This document shows, in pieces, positions 1 through 15,000 of a stretch of DNA of 64,000 nucleotides (within the stretch, counting starts at the first letter, position 1; each line of letters starts with the position of its first letter). Source of the DNA: Mesostigma viride (lineage: Eukaryota > Streptophyta > Mesostigmatophyceae > Mesostigmatales > Mesostigmataceae); contig RPFO01000667.1 of NCBI GenBank assembly GCA_009746045.1, positions 1,210,752 to 1,274,751 of the forward strand, in the 5' to 3' direction. A program made the position numbers and the translations under genes. Under the pieces are notes generated by a model. It was not told where the DNA came from, made no database searches, and saw only the letters and a program-made list of their open reading frames with translations.

Positions 1-77
1 TTCGCCTACTTGTGCCATTGAATATTTACCCCGGTGTTCTTATCTATATCATGCGCCTGTCCTATCTATCCCATCCG

Positions 78-309
78 CCCCCACCCCAGATGTTCCATGA
101 CCCTGGCTTCATAAAGAACCATTCCGTGCTCACCTATCCTTACGCCTAATCAAGAACTGCCTCGTTGCTATGCCTCTCTGCTATCTAATGTATCTGCTCC
201 ACGCCATATGCTCCACGGCCCTGTCTTCATAAATTTGCATCTCATGCTCACCAAAACTCTTATGCCTATTTATACCTCTTTGCTATCGTTCCTATCTGCT
301 CGATTCCAG
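78..309 (+). repeat. Two decayed tandem copies of the acceptor side of the ARS2 exon
   Basis: Starting at about 90 and 208 there are degenerate copies of the sequence that opens the real exon at 310, each with its upstream intron end. The copies read like FHDPGFIK and LHGPVFIN against the real FHGPVFVKK. Both soon run into stops, so they are not coding. Spacing between copies is about 120 and 102 bp. They are best read as tandem duplications across the acceptor junction. Confidence 0.75.
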
Positions 310-4302
<3,993 letters not shown>

Positions 4303-4955
4303 TCAATTGATTATTAACTGAGACAACTCCTTAGTTATGGAGGCAGCTCCTTGATTAGGTACCCCTGTCGCGAGGGCATACAGCAGCTTCTAGGATGTGG
4401 CTGAAAGCTCCCACATGCCGAGCCCAAGTGTCTAGATCATCCTGTCTCAAGCGGCATGCTCCACATAGGTGGCCGGTCCTTGGCTTCAGGCCAACTTTCC
4501 CCAAGGCAATGATACATGTATCAATGAGGCAATTAGCGCAGGCCAGACATCTGGAGAATCCGGACCATGGTAGCTTGAGCCTGCCGTTATCTTACATCAG
4601 TATCCTGTTGATCCACTCGGGATTTGCTTATGCATATGCATATGCATCCATGTGCCCACGAGTCTTCTTCTGGGGATGTTCCCTATTGAAACCCTGTGGT
4701 AGGACAACCTACCCCTAAAATACGTGTAGGCAAATCGGTGCCTTGTGTAATGGTTTTGTTTTTTTCTCTTCATAGCATCATAAAAATGAAACAATCATTC
4801 CCTTGCAGCGTGGATGGGTGGGTGGGAGCTGAAAAGAGGCCTCCCTACGTCCCCTACCCCTGTGGGCAAGCCACCACCCCCCAATTTTTCTAATGAGATT
4901 AGCATAGTACTCCGTGGCATGCCTTTGCGCATGACACGCAAGTACTTACTTACTT
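4303..4955. other. ARS2 3' flank
   Basis: There is no convincing gene after the ARS2 stop. The stretch holds a partial R3 repeat at about 4520-4600 and an (ACTT)n run near 4940-4960. No clear polyadenylation signal could be assigned by eye. Confidence 0.5.
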
Positions 4956-4959
4956 ACTT

Positions 4960-5035
4960 ACCCCCCCCCAAGAGGAAGGGGCGTTTTGCTGAGTAGCGTG
5001 GCTAGGATTTTCTAGACTAAATAGCTTAGAGTTAG
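4960..5035 (+). mobile_element. LINE 3'-end fragment
   Basis: This matches the last codons and 3' UTR of the window's LINEs: the PPPPK-type end, a TAG stop, then ttttctagactaaatagctt. It joins directly to a minus-strand ORF1-only element at about 5036. Confidence 0.65.
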
Positions 5036-5690
5036 GCTAAGGCTATGGCTGGTTGTGTACCGTGCGTTGGCGGCACGTGACTAGGTATTCTGATCAGACA
5101 CTCCGCAAAGGTGAAAACCTTTACGTTCAGTGCCAGGCCGCGGAAAACGCGGAAAACGCGATCTGCAAATGAATCCGACCGGAATCGAACTGGGGACCTC
5201 TCGCACCAATTTTGCTGACTATAGGACGGACGTCTCCGGATACCATGGCATCGCCAACTTACACCTACAGTCATCCGCAAAAGTTCTCCTAGGTATGTTG
5301 GCACAGCTAGGCAAACATTCTAAGCATGGCTGCCTTAGCGGCAGTGACTCCAATCGATACAAGCTAGGGCTATTGCTATTCTAGCCCGCTGGGGGCGTCC
5401 ACATCTTGTGGTTGATCATCAGGTCCCCGCCCCTCCAGTACACTTTGGGCTTCTGGGCGGGTCCTGCTTATGGCGGAGGAATTCCGGCCACAGGTCGCGT
5501 CGCTGAGCACTGTTGCTGAGCGGGGGTCAGGTCGTCATCCAGCGTCCAGGTGAGGTCGTGCAACCTCTTGCGACGAGAGAGGAACCGCTGCCTATCCTCA
5601 GGGGAGGGGAAGGTGAGCAGGACTGGTGGGGGAGCCGCCTTGTCCCGTGGGGCGGGGCGGGGCGTTTTCTGGCATGGCGGGGCGGACACG
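5036..5690 (-). mobile_element. ORF1-only LINE fragment, minus strand
   Basis: ORF1 C-terminal codons (5690 to about 5395) read RRKRLHDLTWTLDDDLTPAQ, followed by the 3' UTR also seen at 33616-34215, 35273-35690 and 40210-40500. Frame breaks interrupt the ORF. A tRNA-related SINE-like unit (about 5091-5290) sits inside the 3' UTR, flanked by the direct repeat CTAGGTA. Confidence 0.7.
5091..5290 (-). mobile_element. SINE-like element with tRNA B-box
   Basis: A ~195-bp unit is shared with 16847-17043. In its sense orientation it contains a perfect Pol III B-box core, GTTCGATTCC. Upstream, TCCGTCC pairs with downstream GGTCGGA, like an acceptor stem (6 of 7 pairs). The spacing (57 nt) is too short for a normal tRNA, so this is a degenerate tRNA-derived head. 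CTAGGTA flanks this copy on both sides. Confidence 0.65.
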
Positions 5691-5762
5691 GAGATTCAGC
5701 TAGCGGAAATAATCAGCCGACACCACCGGGGTTGTAGCCAAGAGTGTACAATAAACCATATG
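5682..5762 (+). repeat. Dispersed repeat shared with 51035-51135
   Basis: The stretch from the ggcatggcggggcg region through ttgtagccaagagtgtacaa is nearly identical at 51035-51135. In both places it abuts retroelement 3' ends. Confidence 0.75.
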
Positions 5763-5985
5763 TATCAAGGAGACAGCCAGCGCAGGCCAGAAATCGGGAG
5801 AATCCGGACCATGGTAGCTCGAGCCTGCCGTTATCTTGTCCGCGTGTTCGAGTCGTTTAGGATGATGAAGATGCATGGTGATGGAAATGTGTAGCCTTGT
5901 GCATTGAAATTATGGCTGGCTTACGTGTAGAGCGACTAGATGACCTAGACAGTGGGGCCCGAAACAGCATGCTTGATCAGGGCGT
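5763..5985 (+). repeat. Dispersed repeat R3, long copy
   Basis: This is the longest plus-strand copy of the R3 family. It begins at caaggagacagccagcgcag and continues through gatggaaatgtgtagcctt to the cagtggggcccgaaacagc region. The minus-strand copy at 43690-43925 matches over the whole length. R3 may be a SINE; the stretch gctcgagcc is only a weak B-box. Confidence 0.75.
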
Positions 5986-6104
5986 GTGTTTGGTAATAAA
6001 CCATATGCCCCTTCTCAGGGATATGTGTTACATATACTCCCCTGGGACGCTCTATGGGCTGTACTTGCTCGCGCTCGCGTCCCCACTCCCCTGATTAAGT
6101 ACTC

Positions 6105-7640
6105 CAGTCGATTGGACGCCCGCTCAGAAGGCGACGGAGTTGAACAGGGTGCAGCACAGGGCTGCAACCTATGGTTGGGAAGATGGGGTTTTGTACAAGC
6201 CATGTTGGGCAAGCGTAGTGTGGTCGTCCCACCGCCTGACAAGCGCGCTGCTATAGTGCAGGCGTACCACGAGCGGTATGGTCACTTGGGTGGCAATCGC
6301 ACGCTCAGCCTCGCGTACGGACCAGCTATTGGTGGAATAACATGCGACACACGGTGGCCCAGGTCGTGGCCAGCTGTGTCCCGTGTGCTCGAACCAAGGC
6401 TAACTTTATAGCGCAGATCATGGTGCTAAGGAGCTGATGTTGCTTCCCATCAAGGGCTTGTTTTATCGCTGGCACGTCGATCTGTGCGGGCCGTTTCAGG
6501 AGAGCCCTGACGGCAACCTCTATCTATGTCATGGTATGCGTGGAGAGCTTTAGCAAATGGGTTGAGTTGATCCCCATCGCTGACAAGCATGGCACTACCA
6601 CAGAGAAGCATTTTGCGGATATCATAACCAGGTTTGGGGCTCCCGCGGAGGTAGTCACGGGGCCAGGGTGCATGGTGAGTTCAGGGGTGAGTTCCAGGAG
6701 TTGCTGGATGGATGTCTTATTGATCACCGTCGCACGTCTCGGGAGCATCCTCAGGCCAATGGTTTGGCTGAGAGATTGGTGCATACCGTCAAGCAGGCGC
6801 TGCGCAAGTGGAGCCTGCAGGTGCCGGAGTCGGCCACTGGTGGGATCGCGAGTTGGCATGGAATCATTGCCATGGGTTATCGCATGTCTCCCCAGGAGTC
6901 TCTCGCTACCTTCTCCCCGTATTTCCTTCTGTTCGGGCGTAATCCTCTTTTGCCTACGGATCGAGGTACAGGTTGCGCACCCCAAACCCATGGCCTTGGA
7001 CAACGCTCAGCAATTTTTGGTTGAGGTGCTGGCCAGGGCAGAGACTTTTAAGAAGGTCATGCCCATCGCGATGAACAACTTGTTCATTGCTCAGCACAGG
7101 GACTCCCTGCGCTACGCTCAGCGCCCGGGGGGGGCATACATGGCTCGCCAGCTGCGGTTTAGGCCAGGGCAGTATGTTTTCCTGCGCACTCAACTGAAGA
7201 ACACTTTCGATGTGGAGGCGGGGCCCACCATTTTGCGCATTGTGGCTATCAAACCATCGGGAGTGGCAATTTTGGAGGGCGCGCCGACGGGAGCCGTACG
7301 ACTGACAACCTCAGCAATCTCAGTCCCTGCTCGCTGCCCAACTTGGTCCACGACCTCCAACCGCACACGTCTCGCCGAGTCAAGGACACCCAGTGTCAGG
7401 TTTGTCACCGGGTCGATCAGGCGGAGTTCATGTTATTGTGTGATCAGTGTAACTGTGGTTGGCACATGCAGTGTTTGCAGCCAGTGGTCACCAGCATTCT
7501 TGAGGGGGATTGGTTTTGTCCAGTGTGCACCGCTGCGCAGTTTACCTCGATCCCGCAGCTTGACTGCGGTCACCGCTGCCCTTGTCTTGGTACGATCGCT
7601 GTCTTCGTACGTGATGGGGCCGGTCGCCAGCGAGGGGGGG
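6105..7640 (+). pseudogene. Ty3/gypsy-like integrase with C-terminal PHD finger, frameshifted
   Basis: These are remnants of a retrotransposon polyprotein, the part that would insert element cDNA into the chromosome. In order: an HHCC zinc module (HERYGHLGGNR, then CVPCARTK); an integrase core with WHVDLCGPF (first Asp) and HPQANGLAER (Glu); a C-terminal barrel-like stretch (QYVFLRTQLKNTFDVEAGP); and at about 7385-7545 a complete PHD finger (C-x2-C, LLCDQCNCGWHMQC, WFCPVC). The segment where the second catalytic Asp is expected is altered. At least three frameshifts split the reading, so it is inactive. A PHD finger in this position could target integration to modified chromatin, as chromodomains do in chromoviruses; that role is inference. 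Confidence 0.8.
7632..7640 (+). other. Candidate polypurine tract
   Basis: The run gaggggggg sits directly after the pol remnant and directly before the repeat that starts TGATACATATGG. This is the arrangement expected at the internal/3' LTR boundary. Confidence 0.5.
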
Positions 7641-7806
7641 AATTGATACATATGGCAGTGACGTCTCCCAAAGATGTGGCAGCTGCATGTGCATGGGACC
7701 AGGCCAGGCGTTTCAGCTTTATAGCTCACCTGGCTGGGGTTCCCAAAAGCTGAATGGCCAGGACATATAGTAGTGATGCAGGAGATAGTTGCACGCAAAC
7801 GCGACA
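7640..7806 (+). repeat. LTR-like direct repeat, copy 1
   Basis: About 165 bp starting at gaattgatacatatggcagt is repeated at 9445-9604 with few changes. This copy follows a polypurine tract, so it is probably the start of the 3' LTR of the gypsy remnant. I could not find a clean LTR end. Confidence 0.65.
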
Positions 7807-9444
7807 GCTGTCACGTCCGTGAGCTATAGATCATTCATCCGCACACAGCGAGGATACATTATAGCGATGGCGGGTCGCTCCGTGCTGCCATGGATACGGT
7901 AGCCAAGAATGCTTGCGCAATATAGACAACTGGTGTGGGAAACACTTGCGGAGACGTTGTAGCGCTGAAGCAGTTCAACGTCAGGGGGTTGTGGCATTAC
8001 CCCCAGATACCAACGGTTCCAATGCCAGTCGACTCAACAAGATACCATATCGGGCCAAGGGCACTGCCGGTACTCTTTTGTGTTGTGAATGTTCGTGTCG
8101 TAACAGACCCTAGCCAGGCTCGGGGTATGATTGCCAAAGGACGCAGCTAGTGCAGGAATTGCTGTGAAGCAATTCGTTTGATAGCGATGCTATGCGTGAA
8201 AGTCGGTAAGCTAAGCACGCACTTAATTTCATCTTCAATGGTGCAGGCAATAGCTATGCGACAGGTCACTACGTACGGGTGACAAGGGTTGGAATGGCAT
8301 TATTACAGTAATGCAGTATAGGTCTTGTTGATAGCAATGACCACAATGATCGGGAGCAGACTCAGCGTAGGGACGCTGCCAGTGCGTGAGTCACGCATGG
8401 AGTTGCGTCCGACAGAATCAGCACACCAGTAGTTATTGGGACACTGAGATGCGCTGGTTAGGCTATGCTAGGAATTATTAGCGTGGGCGCTCATGCAGGC
8501 AATATAGGCGCGGTCGACGCACATGCAGTCAGGATCGATTTGGTTGAGACAGGTCCTGGACAACGTTATGTGGGTTGTCCAGGAATTAAGAATTAAGGGC
8601 GTGGTGGAGCCTAGGCTAGAAGGGAGTCGGGATTGTGTTTCTGGCAGGATTTCAACCTGGCTACCTCTCATGGCACAGATGCCGCAGCTTACGACAACCC
8701 TTTACACGTGTCATTTGAAGCGTCGATTGCGTCGTCAGTCACGAGTGAAAGTGCAGATCGATCGTGTAAAAGATATTATATGCTGCGACCTTCAGGTTTG
8801 GTCGTTCGGCACTCATTACTAGATTATTATGTCCTGGACAGAAAAATGCTTCGATTTGTGCCAGATAAAACGGGCACTGAGGCGGCAATTTTAGTTTGCC
8901 ATGATGCCATTTTTTAGATGCTCTTATGTGTGGTGAAAATGTCAGGACGGCATTTCTGGAATGCGGTTTTGTTGTGTCAGGAATCACGACAAACGTTTAT
9001 CGTGTTCTGACAAGCGTGTGTCAAGCGTGTGTTGCTTTGGTGACTCGTGTGGGCTTGACTATATGTGTGGGAAAGAGACACCGGCAGCGTGTAGTCTCTA
9101 GCTTTCATGTACCTTCATGTCGAGCCTTCGTACGTTTGTCCTCACATCTTGAGGCAAGGCTTGTTGACATCCGTTTCCTTGTGTAGGGTGTGTTCGTCCT
9201 CAGTTGTGGGCAACACAATTGCGGATGTGATTGTACAAGGTCGACTACCAATATAATTAATTAAAAAGTGCATATCAAGTTGCAGCTGTGAACCATCTGA
9301 TTTATCCATGAGACAAGTCACGAGGCTATCAGTTTCTAGAGCAGAGGGATACATCTCAATAGGCGTCCTTAGATGGTCCGTTAATTCGTGGCCAATCAAC
9401 GGGGGTCTAGAGCAACGCATGGTAAGCGTCTGCTCATCCTTTAT
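7807..9444. other. No recognised gene
   Basis: There are many short open frames on both strands, but none has a recognisable motif or a splice-consistent structure. It may be the remainder of an LTR or of a decayed retroelement. Confidence 0.4.
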
Positions 9445-9604
9445 GAATTGATACATATGGCAGTGACGTCTCCCAAAGATGTGGCAGCTGCATGTGCATG
9501 GGACCAGGCCAGGCATTTCAGCTTTATAGCTCACCTGGGGTTGCCAAAAGCTGAATGGCCAGGACATATAGTGATGCAGGAGATAGTTGCACGCAAACGC
9601 GACA
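9445..9604 (+). repeat. LTR-like direct repeat, copy 2
   Basis: This is the second copy of the 7640-7806 repeat, cut off at gcgaca, where a LINE-type 3' end joins. It is a probable truncated solo LTR. Confidence 0.65.
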
Positions 9605-9608
9605 TAGC

Positions 9609-9690
9609 TCCCCGCTGTGCACACTCAGGGAATAAAAGCACTCTGGTGCTCCGTGACTGCCCAACGGGAGCACGTGTTTAATTAATCAAT
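9609..9690 (+). mobile_element. ORF1-only LINE 3'-end fragment with hairpin and tail
   Basis: This runs through gtgctccgtgactgcccaac to gggagcacgtg and then a TTAATTAATCAATTAA tail. It is the plus-strand version of the 3' end found at 33616, 35273 and 39563. Confidence 0.7.
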
Positions 9691-10367
9691 TAAACTAGCC
9701 CTACAGACATTTCACCGCCTAGGATTTATGCAGCTGGAGAACGACAAACTGTCCACTTTCCCATCCACAGTTAACTGGCGTGCATACTGCCGGGACAGTT
9801 GCACACAATCAGGGATGTCATCTAGCCAGTTCTCCGCGCTCCTCTATCAAGGAGACAAGCACTCTATCATTAAATAACCCGACCAGGCGATTCTGGCCAG
9901 GTGACTCTGTACACACTCATCTCCGCATGCTAAGTAGCATCAAGTACCCCTTTCCTTTCCACAAGCGACCCCAACCTCGGGGTCACACTCGCAAGCCTTG
10001 CCGGGCAGCCAGTAGCTATGCAGACCACTCGTGGTCTATCAGACCCTTTTTCCCTTTGCAAGGCGCCCTTCTGGGGTATCGTTTTCGTTAGCCGCCTTCT
10101 AAAAGGCCGCACCTTGAGTTCTAAGTCATACTTGTAAAACTGGTTCCCCTTCAACCTTAAAAAATGGCGCCTTGAGAAGTCATACTCCTCTTCTCTACCC
10201 CCTCCTACCGCTTCGCAGGGCAAGGGCTGCGGGTGCCCACTACAGCGACCGCGACGTGACCACTATAGTGACCGTGACGTGCCTACTTGCTACGGCCTCG
10301 CGAGGCAGCCCCAATCCAAAGGGTCTGTTTTTTTCTTTTGTACCATCCATCTCCTCTTTTTTCTCGT
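9691..10367. other. No recognised gene; flank of the dioxygenase
   Basis: A short tandem (gaccgcgacgtgaccac / gaccgtgacgtg) lies near 10247-10280. Otherwise nothing is identifiable. It probably includes the dioxygenase 3' UTR. Confidence 0.4.
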
Positions 10368-13187
10368 TTAAAAGTCGTAGCCCTCACGCCCGATCCAGAT
10401 TACGCCGTGCTTGCGTGTGCCGGAGAAGACCTTGCGCCCGTGCATCACACGGTAGTTGTCCAGGAGGAGCACGCTCCCGGGCTTCATCGCGATCTCGTGG
10501 ATGTTGGCCCACGTCAGCTTGTCCACGTGCTCCAAGTCCTCCTCTGCAAATAACAACCGCAGGCGTTGTCAACCAATAGGGGCGAATAACAGGGCAGATG
10601 TTAGTTATCCAGCGACACGTCCAGCGCTATGGCCAGGCCCCCCTCGGTGGTGAGACGGCGATCGTGGCACTCCTACAAATAATCTGAATGAAGACAAAGA
10701 GGCAAACTGAAGTTGGCCATAACTATCACCTTCAGGAGCGTGAATACCGAAACAAATGTTAGGGAAAGTGCCACCTGTCCCCACACCCCAGGTTCTGCTC
10801 TGGTTGGCACAGACCGCGGGGCAACCATGGAGCTCGCCTTAACTAATGGTGAATCAACCGGCGATTCATCCGCTCCCGTCATAGGAACTGGACAAAAGCC
10901 GGTCCCATCCACGCAATGCCGACGTAACATAAACATCGACCCGCGTCGGTTCTGCCACACTGACAAAACAAAGATCATTTACCCTTTTCTACAAGGTGCC
11001 ACCAACCAGACAGACAGACAGACAGACAGGCGGTCTTTCAACTCCCTCAAACTACCTGTTCAAAAATCATCGGACCCCGTTCAGAAAGGCCGGCTTTACC
11101 TACCCGACACCGGCGCGCCATCGCCGTAGAACACGTCCGTCTTGTTGAACCGTGACGCGCCTGTCGTTGGCGGCAGCTCCCCGTCCACAGCCTGCCTCTT
11201 CTCCCTCAGGTACCGGCTGTGGCTGTGCATATTGCAGAACCAGACGGGCAGGCCCGTGGTCGGGTGACGGATCACCGGCGGCTGCGGCTGGGCGATGCCC
11301 TGGAGCATGGCCCCACCGTCGTAGCCCTCGTAGCCCCAGCGGTAGCTCACGTCAAAGTCGACCTTGGCGCGCACGGCCGTCTCCACGGCCCATCGGAGGA
11401 CGCTCTCCAGCACGCTCTTGGGCCACCCCTTGGGGACCTTGTCCATGAAGGGGAGCGGGATCTCCATCACCGAGAACTGGACACCGCCGTGGCCGAGCAC
11501 GCGCGCGAGGAAGGACGTGCTGAGCTGCTCGAACACCTGCGGGGGGCGTAGACGCAGCGCGCCAAGGAAGAGCAGCTCCTACAGGAGAACGTGAATAGCG
11601 AGAGTGTACTGTATTCTATTTAGTACACTTCACTGGGATACTATATAGTATGTTGAGTACACGATACACGGATAGCGAGGAAGGGCATGCCGAGCTACTC
11701 GAACATGTGCGGGAAAAGGTTGTTGAAAATGGGGGAATGCATTAAAAATGAAGTGCAGGGAGTCACACGCACAAAAAAGAGGGAATCGTGAGGAAGGGGC
11801 TCCTGAGCTGCTCGAAGATGTGTGGGCAAACTAGACAAGGACAGGATCGAAGGATGAAGGATGAATATAGAGAGTAAAGAGTGAATCAGCTGGAAAGAAG
11901 CGAGCAGGTGGTGAGCTGCGCACACATTTTCGTGGGGACGGGGCAGATGAGCAAAGCAAAAAGGTCTTACTGTCATTTTGTATAAAGGAGGAAATAGGAA
12001 AGCCTACGAATGGGGTTGTCATGGTGAATGTGATGGTGACACCATGTATGCATAGCTGCCATGGGATACGAATCTACCATCGCCAGCACAGGATGAGGCC
12101 AGCTGCCAACCAGGTTCTGAATAGGAGGATACTATGCGATTGACCAGGGTCTGAATGGGATCATCCACTGTGAGTCAAGCGCCCAATCACGCTCTGTAAT
12201 TTATAGCAACATCAAGCCACACATCCATGTGGACTTATTTTGCTACGTATGGATCCAGCAACTCAACACTAGAAGGCGTGACACATCGTAACTGATGTGC
12301 ATGACAAATTGTGGAGAAGTCTGTGCCATCCTCGGCAAGTAGCCATGGTTCACTATTTTTTTCCCCTAGAATAACAGCTCATTAGGACGGACCTTGGCGC
12401 CGTCCAGCACGAGGAACTCGCCGCCCTTCTCAGCGGCCTTGAAGCACACGAACGCCGCGAGCCGTGGCGTCCGGTTGCCGACCATCTCATTATGCATGCC
12501 GACGGTGTAATTTGCGCGGGAGGGCTTGTTGACCGCCTCATACACGGCGTCCTTTCCACTGGCGACGGAACGGGCAGCAATGCGGTGCATCGGGTCTAAG
12601 CAGGGGTTCAAGCCCAGAGCCGTAACCAGGGCTTTAGAACCCTCAGGGGTCTTAGCCATTTCAAATCCTGTCATTTGTACCACGCCCTCTCGTTTCAACG
12701 TGTCGATGATCGAGCGCGCATTCTCCTTCAACCACTGAAGCTCGGCCGCAGCTTGCTCAGCTGGAGTGGCTGCCGAGGCGGCGGGAACACATGAATCACG
12801 CACCAACTCGATGAGCCCGCGTTTTCCAGGAGCCGGAACCCGTGCCACCTTTGCAATCGAGCCAACTGCTTCTACTTTGCTGGTAGCTTTCAAGGATTCC
12901 TTTTTTAGTTTTTCAATAGAATCGACTGTAATGGGCTCACCCCACAATGTGAAAGGGCATTCCGGAAACGTCTTCTCCATCTTGACATCTTCGACCAGCG
13001 TCTTGGCAAAGCCGTCGCCAGTAAAAGAAGGCGTGGCTGCTGCCTGCGCGCAGGACACCTGAAGTTGCCTCCTGGATTGGGATGGACACGAAGCAGGCTT
13101 AATGTTTGCCTTGGCAGCCGGGGCACGCGAGGCAACCAGGGGCATTATGAAAGCCGAAGCGGCGGAACCGACGAGCATTGACGCCAT
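10368..13187 (-). CDS. TauD/TfdA-type Fe(II)/2-oxoglutarate dioxygenase, probably plastid-targeted
   Basis: This is a predicted non-haem iron oxygenase of the clavaminate-synthase-like family; its substrate cannot be read from sequence. The proposed exons are 13187-12393, 11536-11111, 10672-10619 and 10541-10368, which join in phase to 1449 nt (482 residues). The N-terminus MASMLVGSAASAFIMPLVAS and the following Lys/Arg/Ser-rich stretch look like a chloroplast transit peptide. Exon 1 carries GMHNEM, likely the first iron ligands, and KAAEKGGEFLVLDG. The last exon has KPGSVLLLDNYRVMHGRKVF, holding the distal iron His and a following Arg region. The two internal donors chosen are GTGTCG, and the exon 2 start could instead be at 11578, so internal borders are less certain than the ends. 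Two decayed copies of the exon 2 acceptor side lie in intron 1. Confidence 0.82.
11672..11826 (-). repeat. Two decayed copies of the dioxygenase exon 2 acceptor junction
   Basis: On the minus strand the junction around gcag|GTGTTCGAGCAGCTC is repeated at about 11714-11672 and 11826-11782. The copies keep the tgttcgag-agctc and ccttcctcg blocks but have lost the acceptor AG or gained stops. Confidence 0.7.
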
Positions 13188-13590
13188 TGTTGAGTAAATT
13201 AATTAGCAGCGAAAGCTCGGGGGGTTGAAGGGAGTTGAGGGTGATGGTAATTGAGGCAATCGCGCCCCTTTGCCTTACCAAGGATTGCTGATATCGAGGG
13301 AAATCCAATCCAAAACACTGCTTTGATGTAAGCGTCGATATGAGCACTCTTCTCAAAGCACTCCCATTACGTCACGTGATCGCTGGTTGATTGAGCAGTG
13401 ACGTCTATCGCCTGTCGAGAAGCCGCAGGCCACGTAATGAAATTTGGCTCCGTATTCTTATCCACGCGATGTTGGACACGTGGTAGGTATCCATCAATCA
13501 TGTGACCAGAGATTACCGGTAGAGACGGGGGCAGTGATATATGCCGGCTTGGCCGCCTGGGAGCCTCCGGCCTCGTGGACGACTCACGAG
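13188..13590. other. 5' flank of the dioxygenase gene
   Basis: The promoter is presumed to lie here. No TATA box or other element was convincing. A short TTAATTAA lies at about 13198-13205. Confidence 0.35.
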
Positions 13591-13593
13591 ACT

Positions 13594-14370
13594 GTCGGAG
13601 CCAATTTTCGGAAGTACCGTTAGGTTCGCCAGAATTGGCGAAGCTTATAAGGCCGTACACGTGAGAAAACATAGGAATACACCCTCCGCATTGGTAGTTT
13701 TAATTTCGGGGAAATGGGTATATTTTTTTTTATTAGCCAATTATGGACCAAAGAGGTGAGAGGGGAAATGAGTATCAGCGAATCCTAATGAAGGTGGGCA
13801 CATTGGTAGTTTTAATTCGGTTCAGCCGAAAGGCCCTTCGGAATTAGACAATAGCGTTTTATTGGTTGAAAGTGCTACTGTGCCCGCCCAATTAGTTAAT
13901 TATTAGTTTGTTTGTTTGGTTACCGAACAAACGTTGAACTGGCTGCGAAATTTAATAATAACTTTGTTTGTTGACTTTGTTCTGTATAACCCAGCCGGAT
14001 GCACTGCCGGCTCTTACGGCTAGGAAAAGCACATTTCAGTTCAGCCAGAGATTTAATATTTCTTTGTTTGTTAGCGAGAAAGCTGCACACGTTACAGGAA
14101 AATAATATTTATTTACAACTTCTTTGTTTGTTTGGCAGCCCGAAAACAGACAGACGAGCACACTCGTGAATTAATTATTTACAAATTGTTTGTTTTATTT
14201 AGCACTTTCAGGTGGCGAACGAAAATAATTAATATTTATGATTAAAACTACCAATGCGGAGGGTGTAGGGGATGAAAATCCGTCAATCCATCCAAGATCC
14301 ATCCACCGAATTTCAGTTGTCCCTAATTTGCAAGCTTAAGGGTGAGGTTCTTCCGAAAATTGGCTCCGCC
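13594..14370 (-). mobile_element. Fold-back repeat R5, interrupted by a TA-target element
   Basis: The ends form an inverted repeat around GGAGCCAATTTTCGGAAG. The body, without the insert, matches 62547-62728 closely in the opposite orientation. Similarity continues outside the inverted repeat (the aagtaacgtgcgtgttt and gcccgttgaaa stretches), so the true element is larger than the fold-back. Confidence 0.7.
13680..14265. mobile_element. 586-bp element with TA target duplication
   Basis: Terminal inverted repeats start CACCCTCCGCATTGGTAG and extend ~25 bp. TA flanks both sides (13678-13679 and 14266-14267). The uninterrupted R5 copy near 62640 reads ggaataggggat, exactly the sequence expected before insertion. 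TA targets suggest a Tc1/mariner-type MITE. There is no coding sequence; the interior is AT-rich with several tttgtttgt motifs. Confidence 0.8.
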
Positions 14371-15000
14371 GTAGAGTTAATTTCAACGGGCAAATGCACT
14401 AAACACGCACGTTACTTGATTTTGTACAGTACCGCTGTATGTAGGCTCCCGCGAGCACGTTTACGCATGATGACGCGTGCGTTGGGGGCCGGGGGGGCGC
14501 GAGTCATGGGGAGTTTTCCCGTGCATGATAATAACTGAGCAATCTGCGCGCACAGTACTTAGTGTAGTGACTTCTTGCCTGCTGTTGTTGTTGTCAGTTG
14601 TTGCCCACGCCGCACATGGGCCGCATAAAATAACCCTGTCGGTCGGCGGGTACACCGACGCGGGAATAAACTCAACTCAACTGCCAACGCCGCACATGGG
14701 CATCAGAGACAGTTCTTTTGTAGTTTCAAGAGGGCTGGAAAGCTGAGATAGATGTTGTTGTTGTTGGTCCCACGCCGCGATGATGACCCGGATGAGCAGA
14801 AGAGATTTTATCGCTGTAGTGTAGGCTTTTGGTTATTTGTGGCCTTGTTTAAATGGAAATAAACAACACCCACTTCCCCGGAAATTTATCTTTATACGGG
14901 GGGCCGGGGGGGTGTCGGACCCACCCCCGGCCAACCCCCGCCTGCTAGTGACGGGGGGGGGGTGGGGAGGGGGTTGAGGGTCCGCTCCCCGGCCCCCGAC
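14371..15000. other. No gene; G/C homopolymer-rich block at 14890-15000
   Basis: Nothing is recognisable in 14371-14890. The block from 14897 is a G/C-rich repeat that continues at 17106 on the far side of the hAT insertion. Confidence 0.45.

Noticed and set aside
6531-7646. A single intact 371-codon protein in the gypsy region
   Set aside because: Integrase motifs move between frames along this stretch, so the long frame is partly out of phase with the real protein. It is a pseudogene.
13594-14370. R5 as a simple MITE bounded by its inverted repeat
   Set aside because: Similarity between the two copies continues outside the inverted repeat and no target duplication abuts it, so the element borders are elsewhere.
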